In this document: piece by piece, positions 43,902 to 51,503 of the stretch
Numbering within the stretch: position 1 is the first letter of the stretch
Layout of the letters: each line of letters begins with the position of its first letter
Origin: JALYGY01 sp963800975
Lineage (GTDB): Bacteria > Actinomycetota > Rubrobacteria > Rubrobacterales > Rubrobacteraceae
Length of the DNA stretch: 64,000 nucleotides
Assembly: GCA_963800975.1 (NCBI GenBank)
Contig: CAWDDB010000008.1
Span: 62,001 to 126,000 of the forward strand
Reading direction: 5' to 3'
Position numbers and translations under genes: made by a program
The notes under the pieces: generated by a model
Database searches by the model: none
What the model saw: the letters and a program-made list of their open reading frames with translations, nothing else
Told to the model about the DNA's origin: nothing

Positions 43902-45196
43902 GCGGTTTGCCAGTCGTGGCCGTCGTCGGGGCCCCGAACGTCGGCAAGAGCTCGCTGGTCAACCGCATAGTCGGTCGGCGCGGGGCTGTCGTCTCGGAGG
44001 AGCCTGGCACGACGCGCGACCGGAGCTACAACCGGGCCGAGTGGGCCGGGAGGGAGTTCGTCCTGGTCGACACGGGGGGGATGGAGCCGGCGGCTAGGGT
44101 CGGGCTGCAGTCCCTCGTCACGCTGCAGGCGAAGGTTGCCGTCGAGGAGGCGGACGTGATGGTGCACGTGGTCGACGCTCGGGTCGGTCTGACGGAGGCG
44201 GACGCGTCGATAGCGCGCGAGCTCAGGCGGGCGCCCGGGCGTGTCCTCGTCGCCGTGAACAAGCTCGACAACCCTTCGGATGACACCGAGCGCTACGGCT
44301 TCTACTCCCTGGGCGAGGGTGAGCCGCATCCCATCTCGGCCCTGCACGGCCTCGGGGTCGGCGACCTGCTCGACGAGGTGGTCTCGCTCCTCCCGGAGGC
44401 GCCGGCCGAGGAGGAGGACGGGCTGCCGCGGCTCGCGATAGTCGGCCGCCCGAACGTCGGGAAGAGCACCCTTCTGAACCGCTTGCTTGGCGCGGAGCGG
44501 GCCGTCGTCTCCGAGGTTGCCGGCACCACCACGGACGCCGTGGCTGGCGAGATCGCCCTGGATGGAGGGGCCGAGCGCTACCTGCTGCTCGACACCGCCG
44601 GGGTGGCCAAGAACATCAGGCAGGCGAGCGGCGTCCCTTACTACGCCTCTTTAAGGACCGCGGACGCCATAAGGCGCGCCGAGGTCGCCTTGTTATTGGT
44701 GGACGCCGTGGACGGGCTCGTGGGGGGGGACCTCAGGATCGCGCGCCAGATCGAGGACGCCGGTTCCTCCTGCGGCGTCCTCATAAACAAGCGCGACCTG
44801 GTTGCGCCCGAGAGGGTGAAGGAGATAGAGGATCAGCTCTTCGCGCGCATGACGGACCTAAAGCCGCCGGCGCTGCCGATCTCCGCGTTGACCGGCGCAG
44901 GGGTCGAAGGGGTCTTGCCCCTCGCCTCCAGGCTGAGGCACGCCTACAACCTCCGCGTCCCCACGCACGAGGTCGCCGAGTTCGTGAACGCTGTCGTTGG
45001 ACGAACCGCGCCGCCGCGCGGCGTCAAGGTGAGGTACGCCACCCAGACCGGGGCAGCGCCGCCGCGCTTCATCCTTTTCGCCAACAGGCCCGCGGATATC
45101 CCCGACTCGTACCTGCGCTACGTAGAGAACTCGCTCAGGGAGAGGTATGACCTGTGGGGGGTAAGCGTGAGGATAAAGGTTAAGAGTAGCCGCTAG
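43898..45196 (+). CDS. der: Ribosome biogenesis GTPase Der
   Basis: 432 residues from GTG 43898. Two G domains in tandem: GAPNVGKSSLVN / DTGGME / NKLD, then GRPNVGKSTLLN / DTAGV / NKRD (usually NKWD), followed by a KH-like C-domain (PPRFILFANRPADIPDSYLRYVENSLRERYDLWGVSVRI). It is needed for 50S subunit assembly. The shadow extension upstream runs through plsC. Confidence 0.95.
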   Translation: MSGLPVVAVVGAPNVGKSSLVNRIVGRRGAVVSEEPGTTRDRSYNRAEWAGREFVLVDTGGMEPAARVGLQSLVTLQAKVAVEEADVMVHVVDARVGLTEADASIARELRRAPGRVLVAVNKLDNPSDDTERYGFYSLGEGEPHPISALHGLGVGDLLDEVVSLLPEAPAEEEDGLPRLAIVGRPNVGKSTLLNRLLGAERAVVSEVAGTTTDAVAGEIALDGGAERYLLLDTAGVAKNIRQASGVPYYASLRTADAIRRAEVALLLVDAVDGLVGGDLRIARQIEDAGSSCGVLINKRDLVAPERVKEIEDQLFARMTDLKPPALPISALTGAGVEGVLPLASRLRHAYNLRVPTHEVAEFVNAVVGRTAPPRGVKVRYATQTGAAPPRFILFANRPADIPDSYLRYVENSLRERYDLWGVSVRIKVKSSR

Positions 45197-45199
45197 GGT

Positions 45200-45751
45200 A
45201 TGCCCGGATCCGAGAAAAGGCTGAGGCCTGGCGACCGGGTATTGACGTTGCCCAACGCGCTCTCGCTCCTGAGGCTCTGCATGGTGCCGGTCGTGGTGGC
45301 GCTGCTCCTGGACCATTCCGACCGCCTTGCGGCAACGCTCTTCGTGCTCGCGGCGCTGACCGACTTCATCGACGGCAGGCTTGCGCGACGCGCCGGTCCG
45401 ACGCGGCTCGGCATGATCCTCGACCCCATCGCCGACAGGTTGATGCTCTCGAGCGTCGCCGTCGTGCTTGCGATAAGGGGTTTGCTGCCGGTATGGGCGG
45501 TGGGCCTCCTGGTCGGGCGGGACCTGCTGGCGCTGCTTGGCGGCGTCGTGATGGAGGGTAAGATCAAGGTCAACCGGGTAGGAAAGGCCGCTACCGCCGT
45601 GCTCATGGGGGCCGTCGCGCTCGTCGTGATCAGGCCCGGCGTGGTGGGGGAGACGGTCTTCTACGTGGGATTCGCGCTCTCCATCGCGGCAGGACTTATG
45701 TACGCGGCGAGCCTGAGACGGGCGCTCAAAGGCGGGGGTGAGGCTAGATGA
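45200..45751 (+). CDS. pgsA: CDP-alcohol phosphatidyltransferase
   Basis: 183 residues from ATG. The catalytic motif DGxxARxxxxxTxxGxxLDxxxD is present as DGRLARRAGPTRLGMILDPIAD, within four to five predicted membrane helices. LPNALSLLRLCMVPVVVALLL is the typical N-terminus. It probably makes phosphatidylglycerol phosphate; inositol or other polar head groups remain possible. It overlaps the following pseudogene by 4 bases. Confidence 0.85.
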   Translation: MPGSEKRLRPGDRVLTLPNALSLLRLCMVPVVVALLLDHSDRLAATLFVLAALTDFIDGRLARRAGPTRLGMILDPIADRLMLSSVAVVLAIRGLLPVWAVGLLVGRDLLALLGGVVMEGKIKVNRVGKAATAVLMGAVALVVIRPGVVGETVFYVGFALSIAAGLMYAASLRRALKGGGEAR

Positions 45752-46465
45752 AGGCGACGATCATGGCGGGAGGCAAGGGACGCGGCTGCGGCCGCTGACG
45801 AGCGACCAGCCGCAGCCGATAATCCGGATAGTGAACCTGCCGTGCATGGAGTACATCGTGGCGCCAACGTCGCGCAGTCCCTGATCTACGAGCCGATGGG
45901 CCTGCGCACGATGTTCAGGGGCGGCGTCGTATCGGGCCGGTGACTGCGTCTCCAGACGGCGGTGCTGCCCGCAAACCCCTCCCACGCCTTCACGGACCTT
46001 GTGGAGGAGCGCGGCGGCGCGGTGGAGATGAGCCGCACGGGATCCGACAACGTGACCATAAAGGCCGCGGGCTCGGGGGCCGAGCTGGCGGGGCTCGTGG
46101 ATGGGCGATACATCTCCCTGGCCCGCGCCAGGGAGGCCTTCGGGGACGAGCCCCCATCTCCAAGACCCGCCGCCGGTTCGGGGAGCGCTTCGGAAACGGC
46201 GCGCGAGCGCATCGAGTGCCCCTGGGCGGTCAAGTGACGCGTGAAGCGCGGCCTCGCCGCGAGGTTAGGCGGGGACCCCGATGCCATTTTCGCCGACGGC
46301 GTCAAGCTCGCCGTCGAGGGCGGCTGGGTCCTCATGCTCCCCGACCCCGACATCCCCGCCTTCTACGTCTACGCCGAGCCCGACGGCGCCAACGGAACCA
46401 AACCCAAAGAGCTCGTGAGCGAGTACGTCGGGCTCGTCCGCTCCCTGATCGACGAAGAAGACTAG
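45748..46465 (+). pseudogene. Mannose-1-phosphate guanylyltransferase/phosphomannomutase remnant
   Basis: It begins KATIMAGGKG, shifts frame by one base, and continues TRLRPLTSDQPQPIIRIVNLPCMEYIV, the opening of a nucleotidyltransferase. It then jumps (about 45880) to YEPMGLRTMFRGGVV and to PANPSHAFTDLVEERGGAVEMSRTGSDNV, both from the phosphomannomutase half, and ends in FADGVKLAVEGGWVLMLPDPDIPAFYVYAEPDG (46241-46465), the normal C-terminus. About 720 bases remain of a gene family near 2.5 kb, so a large internal deletion plus frameshifts killed it. GDP-mannose supply would need another gene. Confidence 0.82.
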
Positions 46466-46517
46466 ACCGGGGCAGAATCTCCGGCCCTTAAGAATGTACT
46501 TCAGGTTCAGGGCGGGT

Positions 46518-46523
46518 TATACT
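46518..46523 (+). promoter_or_regulatory. -10 element directly before the RsiG-like gene
   Basis: TATACT is followed after 7 bases by the ATG at 46531. The spacing predicts transcription starting at the start codon itself, and there is no Shine-Dalgarno sequence. The -35 position (46495-46500, TGTACT) is weak. Confidence 0.5.
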
Positions 46524-46530
46524 TCCGCTT

Positions 46531-46788
46531 ATGGGTGATATCGGGGTGCAGGGGGACGGGGGCTTCGACTGGGAGGCGGCCGAGGACGTTACGGCGCTCT
46601 CGGATACGCGTCTGAGGGCCCAGCTCGAGGCGCTGGCCGAGCAAGAGCGGGCGCTTGGCTACAGGCTGCGCATTGCGCAGGGCAGGATGGACGTGGTCCG
46701 GGCCGAGCTCGTGCGGCGCGGGGGGGTCTCTGCCTCTTCGGAGGAGCTGGCTCGCGTCTTGCTCGGCGGCCGGGAGGGCGGGTCGTGA
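46531..46788 (+). CDS. RsiG-like candidate c-di-GMP-dependent anti-sigma factor
   Basis: 85 residues from ATG. Residues ~22-60 form a helical hairpin closely resembling actinobacterial RsiG: LRAQLEALAEQERALGYRL continuing into RIAQGRMDVVRAELVRRG. RsiG binds c-di-GMP through E(X)3S(X)2R(X)3Q(X)3D and sequesters the sporulation/motility sigma factor WhiG; Rubrobacter members with one motif per monomer are described. Here Glu, Gln and Asp are kept but Ser reads Gly and Arg reads Leu, so ligand binding may differ. A WhiG-type sigma gene is not in the window. It overlaps the FHA gene by 4 bases. Confidence 0.65.
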   Translation: MGDIGVQGDGGFDWEAAEDVTALSDTRLRAQLEALAEQERALGYRLRIAQGRMDVVRAELVRRGGVSASSEELARVLLGGREGGS

Positions 46789-47237
46789 ACGTCTGCGCCA
46801 ACTGCGGCGCCAAGGTGGACGCCGACATGAAGTTCTGCCCCGAGTGCGGTCTGAAGCTGGACCACGGCCAGTCTACCGCTTCCTACGCCCCCGCATTCGA
46901 GGAGCAACAGGAGGCCCCGCCGGCGACGACGGGTCTGGACGGCGCTTCGCTCATCGAGCTCGACCAGGTCGAGGGGACCGCGGGCCGGCGGATGCACGAC
47001 ATACGCGAGGGGGTCGTAACGGTCGGGCGCGACCCAGAGAGCGACATCTTCCTGGACGACGTCACCGTCTCCAGGAAGCACGCCGAGATCGAGCGCGGCG
47101 AGCGCGGGTACAGGATCAGCGACGTCGGCAGCCTGAACGGCACCTACGTCAACCGCGTCCGGGTCGACGCGGTCGACCTGCGCAACGGTGACGAGATACA
47201 GGTCGGTAAGTACAGGTTCAAGTTCGTGTTCGCGTGA
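46785..47237 (+). CDS. Zinc-ribbon FHA domain protein (GarA-like position)
   Basis: 150 residues from GTG. An N-terminal zinc ribbon (CANCGAKVDADMKFCPECG) is joined by a flexible linker to a forkhead-associated domain (GVVTVGRDPESDIFLDDVTVSRKHAEIER...DVGSLNGTYVNRVRV), which binds phosphothreonine. In mycobacteria the FHA protein GarA precedes a MerR gene, as here, and switches 2-oxoglutarate metabolism in response to Ser/Thr kinases; the zinc ribbon and missing N-terminal phospho-motif make that role uncertain. It overlaps merR by 4 bases. Confidence 0.87.
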   Translation: MNVCANCGAKVDADMKFCPECGLKLDHGQSTASYAPAFEEQQEAPPATTGLDGASLIELDQVEGTAGRRMHDIREGVVTVGRDPESDIFLDDVTVSRKHAEIERGERGYRISDVGSLNGTYVNRVRVDAVDLRNGDEIQVGKYRFKFVFA

Positions 47238-47959
47238 GCGCGGAGCCTTGGGGGAACGGAGGGTCAAGAGTGGACGGTAGGGAGCGGCCAGTGGAGAACG
47301 GCGGCGGTGTCAAGGATAGTTTCACGATCGGAGAAGTCGTCGCGCGCCTCAGGCCCGAATTTCCGACCCTCTCCGTCAGCAAGATCCGCTACCTCGAGCG
47401 GAGGCGCCTTATCACGTTGAGCCGCACCCGCGGCGGGTACAGGCTCTTCTCCAGCCAGGACATTGAGCTCTTGCGCTACATCCTCACCCTCCAGGACAAG
47501 GAATACCTCCCCCTCAAGGTCATAAAGAAGCGAATCGAGGGCGGCGCCCCCGTCACGAGCACCGACTCCGCGGGCGACCTCTCGCGCGTGCTCGAGGAGA
47601 GGACCTACACCAGCGACGAGCTCGCCGAGACCCTCGAGACCGATACGCGCTTCGTCGACGATCTGGTCGCCGTCGGCGTGATCGGGCGCACCGGCGAGCT
47701 CACCCAGCGCGACGCCGAGATCGCGCGCATGGCCCTCGAGATGGCCAAGTACGCGATCCAGCCTCGCCACCTGCGCGGGATCATGGCCGCGGTCGACCGC
47801 GAAGCCGCGATGTTCAAGCAGATCCTCAACCCCGAGCTCAGGAGCGGAGACGACCAGCGCGTTGGCGAGGCCATGAACAAGGCTAGGCACCTGGCCTCCG
47901 TGGATTCGCGCATGAAGGAGCTCATGATGGCCAACGTCATAGAGACCTTCGCCCCCTGA
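47234..47959 (+). CDS. MerR-family regulator (Rv1828/FtsR-like)
   Basis: 241 residues from GTG at the GTGA overlap; internal GTG codons at 47270 and 47291 are alternatives. The winged-helix domain is FTIGEVVARLRPEFPTLSVSKIRYLERRRLITLSRTRGGYRLFSSQDIELLRYIL, followed by KEYLPLKVIKKRI. The C-terminal half (~100-241) is helical with EMAKYAIQPRHLRGIMAAVDREA. The same FHA-MerR order occurs in mycobacteria and corynebacteria, where this MerR type regulates ftsZ-related genes. The ligand is unknown. Confidence 0.85.
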   Translation: MSAEPWGNGGSRVDGRERPVENGGGVKDSFTIGEVVARLRPEFPTLSVSKIRYLERRRLITLSRTRGGYRLFSSQDIELLRYILTLQDKEYLPLKVIKKRIEGGAPVTSTDSAGDLSRVLEERTYTSDELAETLETDTRFVDDLVAVGVIGRTGELTQRDAEIARMALEMAKYAIQPRHLRGIMAAVDREAAMFKQILNPELRSGDDQRVGEAMNKARHLASVDSRMKELMMANVIETFAP

Positions 47960-47970
47960 GGCGGCCAGAG

Positions 47971-48522
47971 GTGGACCGAACCCGCGAGATCATTCGCGAC
48001 CTCGAGAGCCACATCCGGACCGTACCCGACTTCCCCAAGCCGGGCGTCTCCTACAAGGACATAACCCCCCTGATCGAGGACGGCGAGGCCCTGCACACCG
48101 CGGTAGACGCCCTCGCGCTCGCGACCTACGGCCTCGACTACTACCGCATCCTCTCTGCCGAGGCCCGAGGCTTCGTCCTCGGCACCGCGCTCGCCTACCG
48201 CGCGCGAAAGGGTCTGATCCTCGCCCGAAAACCGAACAAGCTGCCGCGCGAGACCATCTCGGCGTCCTACGAGCTCGAGTACGGCACCGACTCCCTCGAG
48301 ACCCACGTCGACGCTATTCCGCCCGGCTCCCGTATCCTCGTGGCCGACGACCTCCTCGCGACCGGCGGGACGGCCCGCGCGATGTGCCAGCTGGTCGAGA
48401 ACGCCGGAGCGACCGTCGCCGGCGTGGCGTTCCTCATAGAGCTCTCCTACCTGAACGGTCGCTCGCGCCTCGAACCCTACGACGTCGTCTCCATCATCAC
48501 CTACGATGACCCAGACGAGTAA
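47971..48522 (+). CDS. apt: Adenine phosphoribosyltransferase
   Basis: 183 residues from GTG. HIRTVPDFPKPGVSYKDITPLIEDG is the adenine-side signature, LSAEARGFVLGTALAYRARKG the conserved Glu-Ala-Arg-Gly turn, and ILVADDLLATGGTA the PRPP loop. It salvages adenine to AMP. The recombinase gene starts inside its last 17 bases, which marks the left edge of the accessory region. Confidence 0.94.
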   Translation: MDRTREIIRDLESHIRTVPDFPKPGVSYKDITPLIEDGEALHTAVDALALATYGLDYYRILSAEARGFVLGTALAYRARKGLILARKPNKLPRETISASYELEYGTDSLETHVDAIPPGSRILVADDLLATGGTARAMCQLVENAGATVAGVAFLIELSYLNGRSRLEPYDVVSIITYDDPDE

Positions 48523-49462
48523 CCTCCCCGAGAGGCATGACGCTACCCCCGCGTTGACGCAACACGCCGACGCCTACCGCCTGATCTCCGTCTACCTGCG
48601 CACCCTCTCCTCGCCTCAGACGATAAAAACTTATAATACAGAACTCAGGATGTTCGTCACGTATGTAGAGGGTGAGATAGGGAAGGGATTGGGCGAGTTC
48701 ACGGCTGAGGACCTCTCGCTGTACAGGGAGCATCTGATACGGACCTACGCGCCCGCAACCGCCGCGAAGAAGCTCGCGGCGTTGAGACGGTTCCTGATCT
48801 TCACGTACATGGCCGGGGCGACGGCGGTGAACCCCGAGGCGCTGCGCTTCTTCGCCAAGAGCCCTCGCGTGCGGCAGGATCCCTCGTACAACGTCCTGAC
48901 CGAGGACGAGCTCTCGCGGATGCTCAGCGCGGCCAGGGGTTCGAACTACCGCGACTACGTGCTGCTGGCCGTCATGGCCGGGTGCGGGCTCAGGGAGGCA
49001 GAGGCGGTAGACGTCCGGGTGGGGGACTTCCAGGACGTCGGGCACGGTCAGGTGCTCCTCCGGGTGCGGGGCAAGGGCGACAAGATTCGTAACGTACCGA
49101 TCTCTCCCGAGCTCTGGAACCTCGTCCAGCGCTTCGTCCACCTCTCGGAGCTCAGCTTCAACTCCCACCTCGACGCCCGGAAGCCTCTCTTCGCCTCAAG
49201 GGTGGGTAAGGACAAGACGCTCACCACCCGCTCTGTTCAGAATATCGTCAAGAAGTACGTCCGCGCGGCCGGAATCACGAAGGCCATCTCCCCGCACTCC
49301 ATACGCCACACCGTCGGCACCAACATGGCCATCAACGAGGCCCCGCTACTCGTCATCCAGCAATTCCTCGGACACTCCGACCCCAAGACGACCATGCGCT
49401 ACATCCGCCGCGCGGAAGAGCTCGCAGCCAGAGCATACCAATATAATACCCTGCCAATCTGA
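48506..49462 (+). CDS. Tyrosine recombinase (XerC/D-like), intact
   Basis: 318 residues from ATG. A SAM-like N-domain (RLISVYLRTLSSPQTIKTYNTELRMFV) precedes the catalytic domain with the full set: R163 (CGLREAEAV), probable K190 (RVRGKGDK), H264 and R267 (PHSIRHTVGTNM), H290 (LGHSDPKTTMRYI) and nucleophile Y299. It overlaps apt by 17 bases, as if fused onto its end. Rare AT-rich codons cluster at both ends of the gene. A second, dead copy lies at 56358. It probably mobilises the intervening island; a chromosomal XerD role is the alternative. Confidence 0.9.
   Translation: MTQTSNLPERHDATPALTQHADAYRLISVYLRTLSSPQTIKTYNTELRMFVTYVEGEIGKGLGEFTAEDLSLYREHLIRTYAPATAAKKLAALRRFLIFTYMAGATAVNPEALRFFAKSPRVRQDPSYNVLTEDELSRMLSAARGSNYRDYVLLAVMAGCGLREAEAVDVRVGDFQDVGHGQVLLRVRGKGDKIRNVPISPELWNLVQRFVHLSELSFNSHLDARKPLFASRVGKDKTLTTRSVQNIVKKYVRAAGITKAISPHSIRHTVGTNMAINEAPLLVIQQFLGHSDPKTTMRYIRRAEELAARAYQYNTLPI
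48614..48639 (+). repeat. AT-rich conserved site, 5' end of intact recombinase gene
   Basis: CCTCAGACGATAAAAAC (48614-48630) is identical at 56442-56458, and TATAATAC (48632-48639) recurs near the 3' end of the same gene, exactly 810 bases later. The rare codons are conserved between two otherwise diverged genes, so this may be a recombinase-binding or crossover site inside the coding sequence. Confidence 0.6.
49430..49449 (+). repeat. AT-rich conserved site, 3' end of intact recombinase gene
   Basis: AGAGCATACCAATATAATAC is identical at 57260-57279 in the dead copy. It ends with the same TATAATAC octamer as the 5' site, in direct orientation. Confidence 0.6.
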
Positions 49463-49484
49463 CCGGCTCGGATCTCCCAATCGG

Positions 49485-49513
49485 TTGACATACTGCTGCT
49501 CCTCGTGCAAAGT
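49485..49513 (+). promoter_or_regulatory. Possible promoter of the knottin gene
   Basis: A perfect -35 hexamer TTGACA (49485-49490) is followed after 17 bases by a weak -10 (CAAAGT). It lies just after the recombinase gene and 55 bases upstream of the chosen start, and would drive the whole cargo operon. Confidence 0.45.
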
Positions 49514-49544
49514 GTATTCGGGTAGCATGGAAAGGGGTGATCTG

Positions 49545-49883
49545 GTGTCGGAAGTATCTAGAAGGGAAGTTGCCTTCGATGAGCTGACGCGCGGCTTGGC
49601 TGCGGGCACGGTCACCCGGCGCCGAGCGCTGAAGCTCTTTGCCGCCAGTGTGCTCGGTTCACTACTCCCGGCCAGTGTCGCAGGAGCTACAAGGCGCAGA
49701 TGTCGCAGGGCAGGAGAGCGCTGCGGGGGGAATAAGCCGAGGTGTTGCGGTTCGTTAGTGTGCAGGCGTAACGCCAACGGCGTGAAGCGTTGTGTGAGGA
49801 CGCCGCCATCGCCACCACCGCCGTCGCCACCACCGCCGTCGCCACCACCGCCGTCGCCACCACCGCCACCACCAGGGCCGTAA
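49545..49883 (+). CDS. Tat-exported knottin-like peptide with extensin-like SPPPP tail
   Basis: 112 residues from GTG 49545, with AAAGGGG 7 bases ahead. The order is a conserved lead (FDELTRGLAAGTV), twin-arginine signal TRRRALKLFAASVLGSLLPASVAGA, six cysteines spaced C53-x6-C60-x6-C67-C68-x4-C73-x9-C83, then TPP(SPPPP) repeats to the end. The cysteine spacing fits inhibitor cystine knots, and the tail fits plant extensins, whose Ser and hydroxyproline carry O-glycans. A disulfide-type membrane protein and a plant-like peptidyl glycosyltransferase are encoded in the same island. Activity (toxin, adhesin, wall component) is unknown. A decayed paralog lies at 62486. Confidence 0.8.
   Translation: MSEVSRREVAFDELTRGLAAGTVTRRRALKLFAASVLGSLLPASVAGATRRRCRRAGERCGGNKPRCCGSLVCRRNANGVKRCVRTPPSPPPPSPPPPSPPPPSPPPPPPGP
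49809..49868 (+). repeat. Four 15-base tandem repeats encoding SPPPP
   Basis: The unit TCGCCACCACCGCCG occurs at 49809, 49824 and 49839 exactly, and at 49854 with one change (ending GCCA). Identical third positions point to recent repeat expansion, so copy number probably varies between strains. Confidence 0.9.
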
Positions 49884-49935
49884 GGTGGGTAGGAGGAGTA
49901 AAGACTAGTCAGGCACTAGCCGGCGCGGTGGGCGC

Positions 49936-49955
49936 CTTCCGGGAGGATCCCGAAG
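49936..49955 (+). other. Stem-loop between knottin gene and MauE-thioredoxin gene
   Basis: CTTCCGGGA (49936-49944) pairs with TCCCGAAG (49948-49955) apart from one bulged C, with loop GGA. No T-run follows, so it is not a standard terminator. It may protect or reduce mRNA between the abundant peptide gene and its helper. Confidence 0.4.
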
Positions 49956-50022
49956 AATGTCAATGTCGCGGATGGGTCACCCCCCTTCCGGGCGCTCGAA
50001 GGAACGCTAGAGAGGGCACTTC

Positions 50023-51468
50023 ATGGATCTCGCGCTACTCCTAGCGCGTTTGCTTCTTGCCGGGGTCTTCGCGGTGGCAGGTACGGCCAAACTCGCGGAT
50101 CGCGAAGGATCGCGGCGATCGGCGGTCGACTTCGGGGTGCCCGCTCCGCTGGCGACTCCGTTAGCCGTGTTGCTGCCGCTGGCGGAACTTGCGGTGGCGG
50201 TCGCACTCATACCGGCCGCCACCGCCTGGTGGGGCGCCGCCGGGGCTCTCACGCTCCTGCTCCTGTTCGGCGCGGGCATCGCCGCCAACCTTGCCCGCGG
50301 CCGCAGGCCGGAGTGCCATTGCTTTGGGCAGCTGCGCTCGGAACCCGCCACCTGGAAGATGGTTGCGCGCAACGGCGGGCTGGCCGCCATTGCCGCCTTC
50401 GTGGTTTGGCGGGGCTTCGGTGATGCTGGCCCAAGCGCGTTGGGGTGGCTCGCGGGCCTCTCGGCGGCCCAGGTTGTGGGTCTCGTCGTTGGGATGGCCG
50501 TGCTGGGTGTGTTGACCATCCAGGGGTTGCTGCTCCTCAACCTGCTCAGGCAGAACGGGCGCCTGCTGATGCGCGTGGAAGCGCTGGAGGGGGGACTCGG
50601 CGGCGGTGCGGCGACATACCCCAACGGCGACGTGGCGGCCCAACCGCCGGTTGGGCTACCGATCGGTAGCCCGGCGCCGGACTTCGAGCTCCCTGGCCTC
50701 CACGGCGAGACGCTCGCGTTGGCGTCCTTGCGCGCTTCGGGCAAGCCGGTGATGCTGCTGTTCACGGACCCGGACTGCGGCTCCTGCACTGCGATGCTCC
50801 CGGAGATACGCCGCTGGCAGAAAGACCATGCCGGGGATCTGACCATCTCGCTCGTGAGCCGGGGCACCGTCGCGGAGAACCGCGCCAAGAGCACCGAGCA
50901 AGGGTTGAGGGGTATCCTGATACAGCGAGACGGGGAGGTCTCGGAGGACTATGAGGTCGGGGCCGCCCCGAGCGCGGTGCTCGTTCGGGCCGATGGTACG
51001 ATCGGCAGCCCGGTGGTCGAGGGTCCGGATGCCATAGGCGCCCTCCTGGAGCGCACGGTGGGGGAGCTAAGCAGAACCATGCTGGGCACGCCCGCCCCTC
51101 AGGTAGAGCTTCCGGACCTGAACGGGGCGATTGTCTCCTTGAATTATTTCGGGGGCAAGAGGCTGGTCGTGCTCTTCTGGGACCCGGAATGCCAATTCTG
51201 CGGCGAGATGCTCCCCGACTTGAGAGCTTGGGAGGATAACGCCCCTGAAGAGGCGCCTACTCTCCTCGTGGTCTCGACCGGTACCGAGGAGGCCACAAGG
51301 AAGTTGGGCCTGAGCTTGCCGGTATTGCTCGACGCGGAGCTCGACGCGGCGCGGGCCTTCGGTGCGCCCGGTGCGCCATCCGCCGTACTCATCGACGAGC
51401 AAGGTCGGGTAGCCTCTGAGCTGGCGGTGGGCGCCCCAGCGGTCCTCGCGCTGGCGCAGGCCCCATAG
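50023..51468 (+). CDS. MauE-like membrane domain fused to two thioredoxin domains
   Basis: 481 residues from ATG with GAGAGGG 6 bases ahead. Residues 1-180 form a DoxX/MauE-type four-helix membrane domain (LLLAGVFAVAGTAKLAD, ARGRRPECHCFGQL with a C98-x-C100 pair). Two TlpA/AhpC-like domains follow, each with a redox pair: TDPDCGSC (C252, C255) and WDPECQFC (C390, C393). In methylamine dehydrogenase operons separate MauE and MauD proteins support disulfide formation in the six-disulfide small subunit. Here everything is in one chain next to a six-cysteine exported peptide, so its substrate is probably that peptide. The double thioredoxin fusion is unusual. Confidence 0.85.
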   Translation: MDLALLLARLLLAGVFAVAGTAKLADREGSRRSAVDFGVPAPLATPLAVLLPLAELAVAVALIPAATAWWGAAGALTLLLLFGAGIAANLARGRRPECHCFGQLRSEPATWKMVARNGGLAAIAAFVVWRGFGDAGPSALGWLAGLSAAQVVGLVVGMAVLGVLTIQGLLLLNLLRQNGRLLMRVEALEGGLGGGAATYPNGDVAAQPPVGLPIGSPAPDFELPGLHGETLALASLRASGKPVMLLFTDPDCGSCTAMLPEIRRWQKDHAGDLTISLVSRGTVAENRAKSTEQGLRGILIQRDGEVSEDYEVGAAPSAVLVRADGTIGSPVVEGPDAIGALLERTVGELSRTMLGTPAPQVELPDLNGAIVSLNYFGGKRLVVLFWDPECQFCGEMLPDLRAWEDNAPEEAPTLLVVSTGTEEATRKLGLSLPVLLDAELDAARAFGAPGAPSAVLIDEQGRVASELAVGAPAVLALAQAP

Positions 51469-51503
51469 TGAGACGCGGGCCAAAAGAACGAAGGGTTTGC
51501 AGC

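Noticed and set aside
48930..48950. GGTTCGAA-like word suggesting a tRNA T-arm
   Set aside because: It is coding sequence in the recombinase and no cloverleaf can be built around it.
49485..49544. TTG 49485 as the start of the knottin gene
   Set aside because: The TTGACA there looks like a -35 element, and GTG 49545 has a good ribosome binding site and family-like N-terminus.
49809..49868. CRISPR-like array
   Set aside because: The repeats are contiguous, coding and have no spacers; no cas genes are present.
49687..49872. Minus-strand or alternate-frame Ala/Val/Thr repeats over the SPPPP repeat region
   Set aside because: They arise only from reading the 15-base proline-codon repeat in other frames; the Tat signal, cysteines and ribosome binding site support the SPPPP frame.
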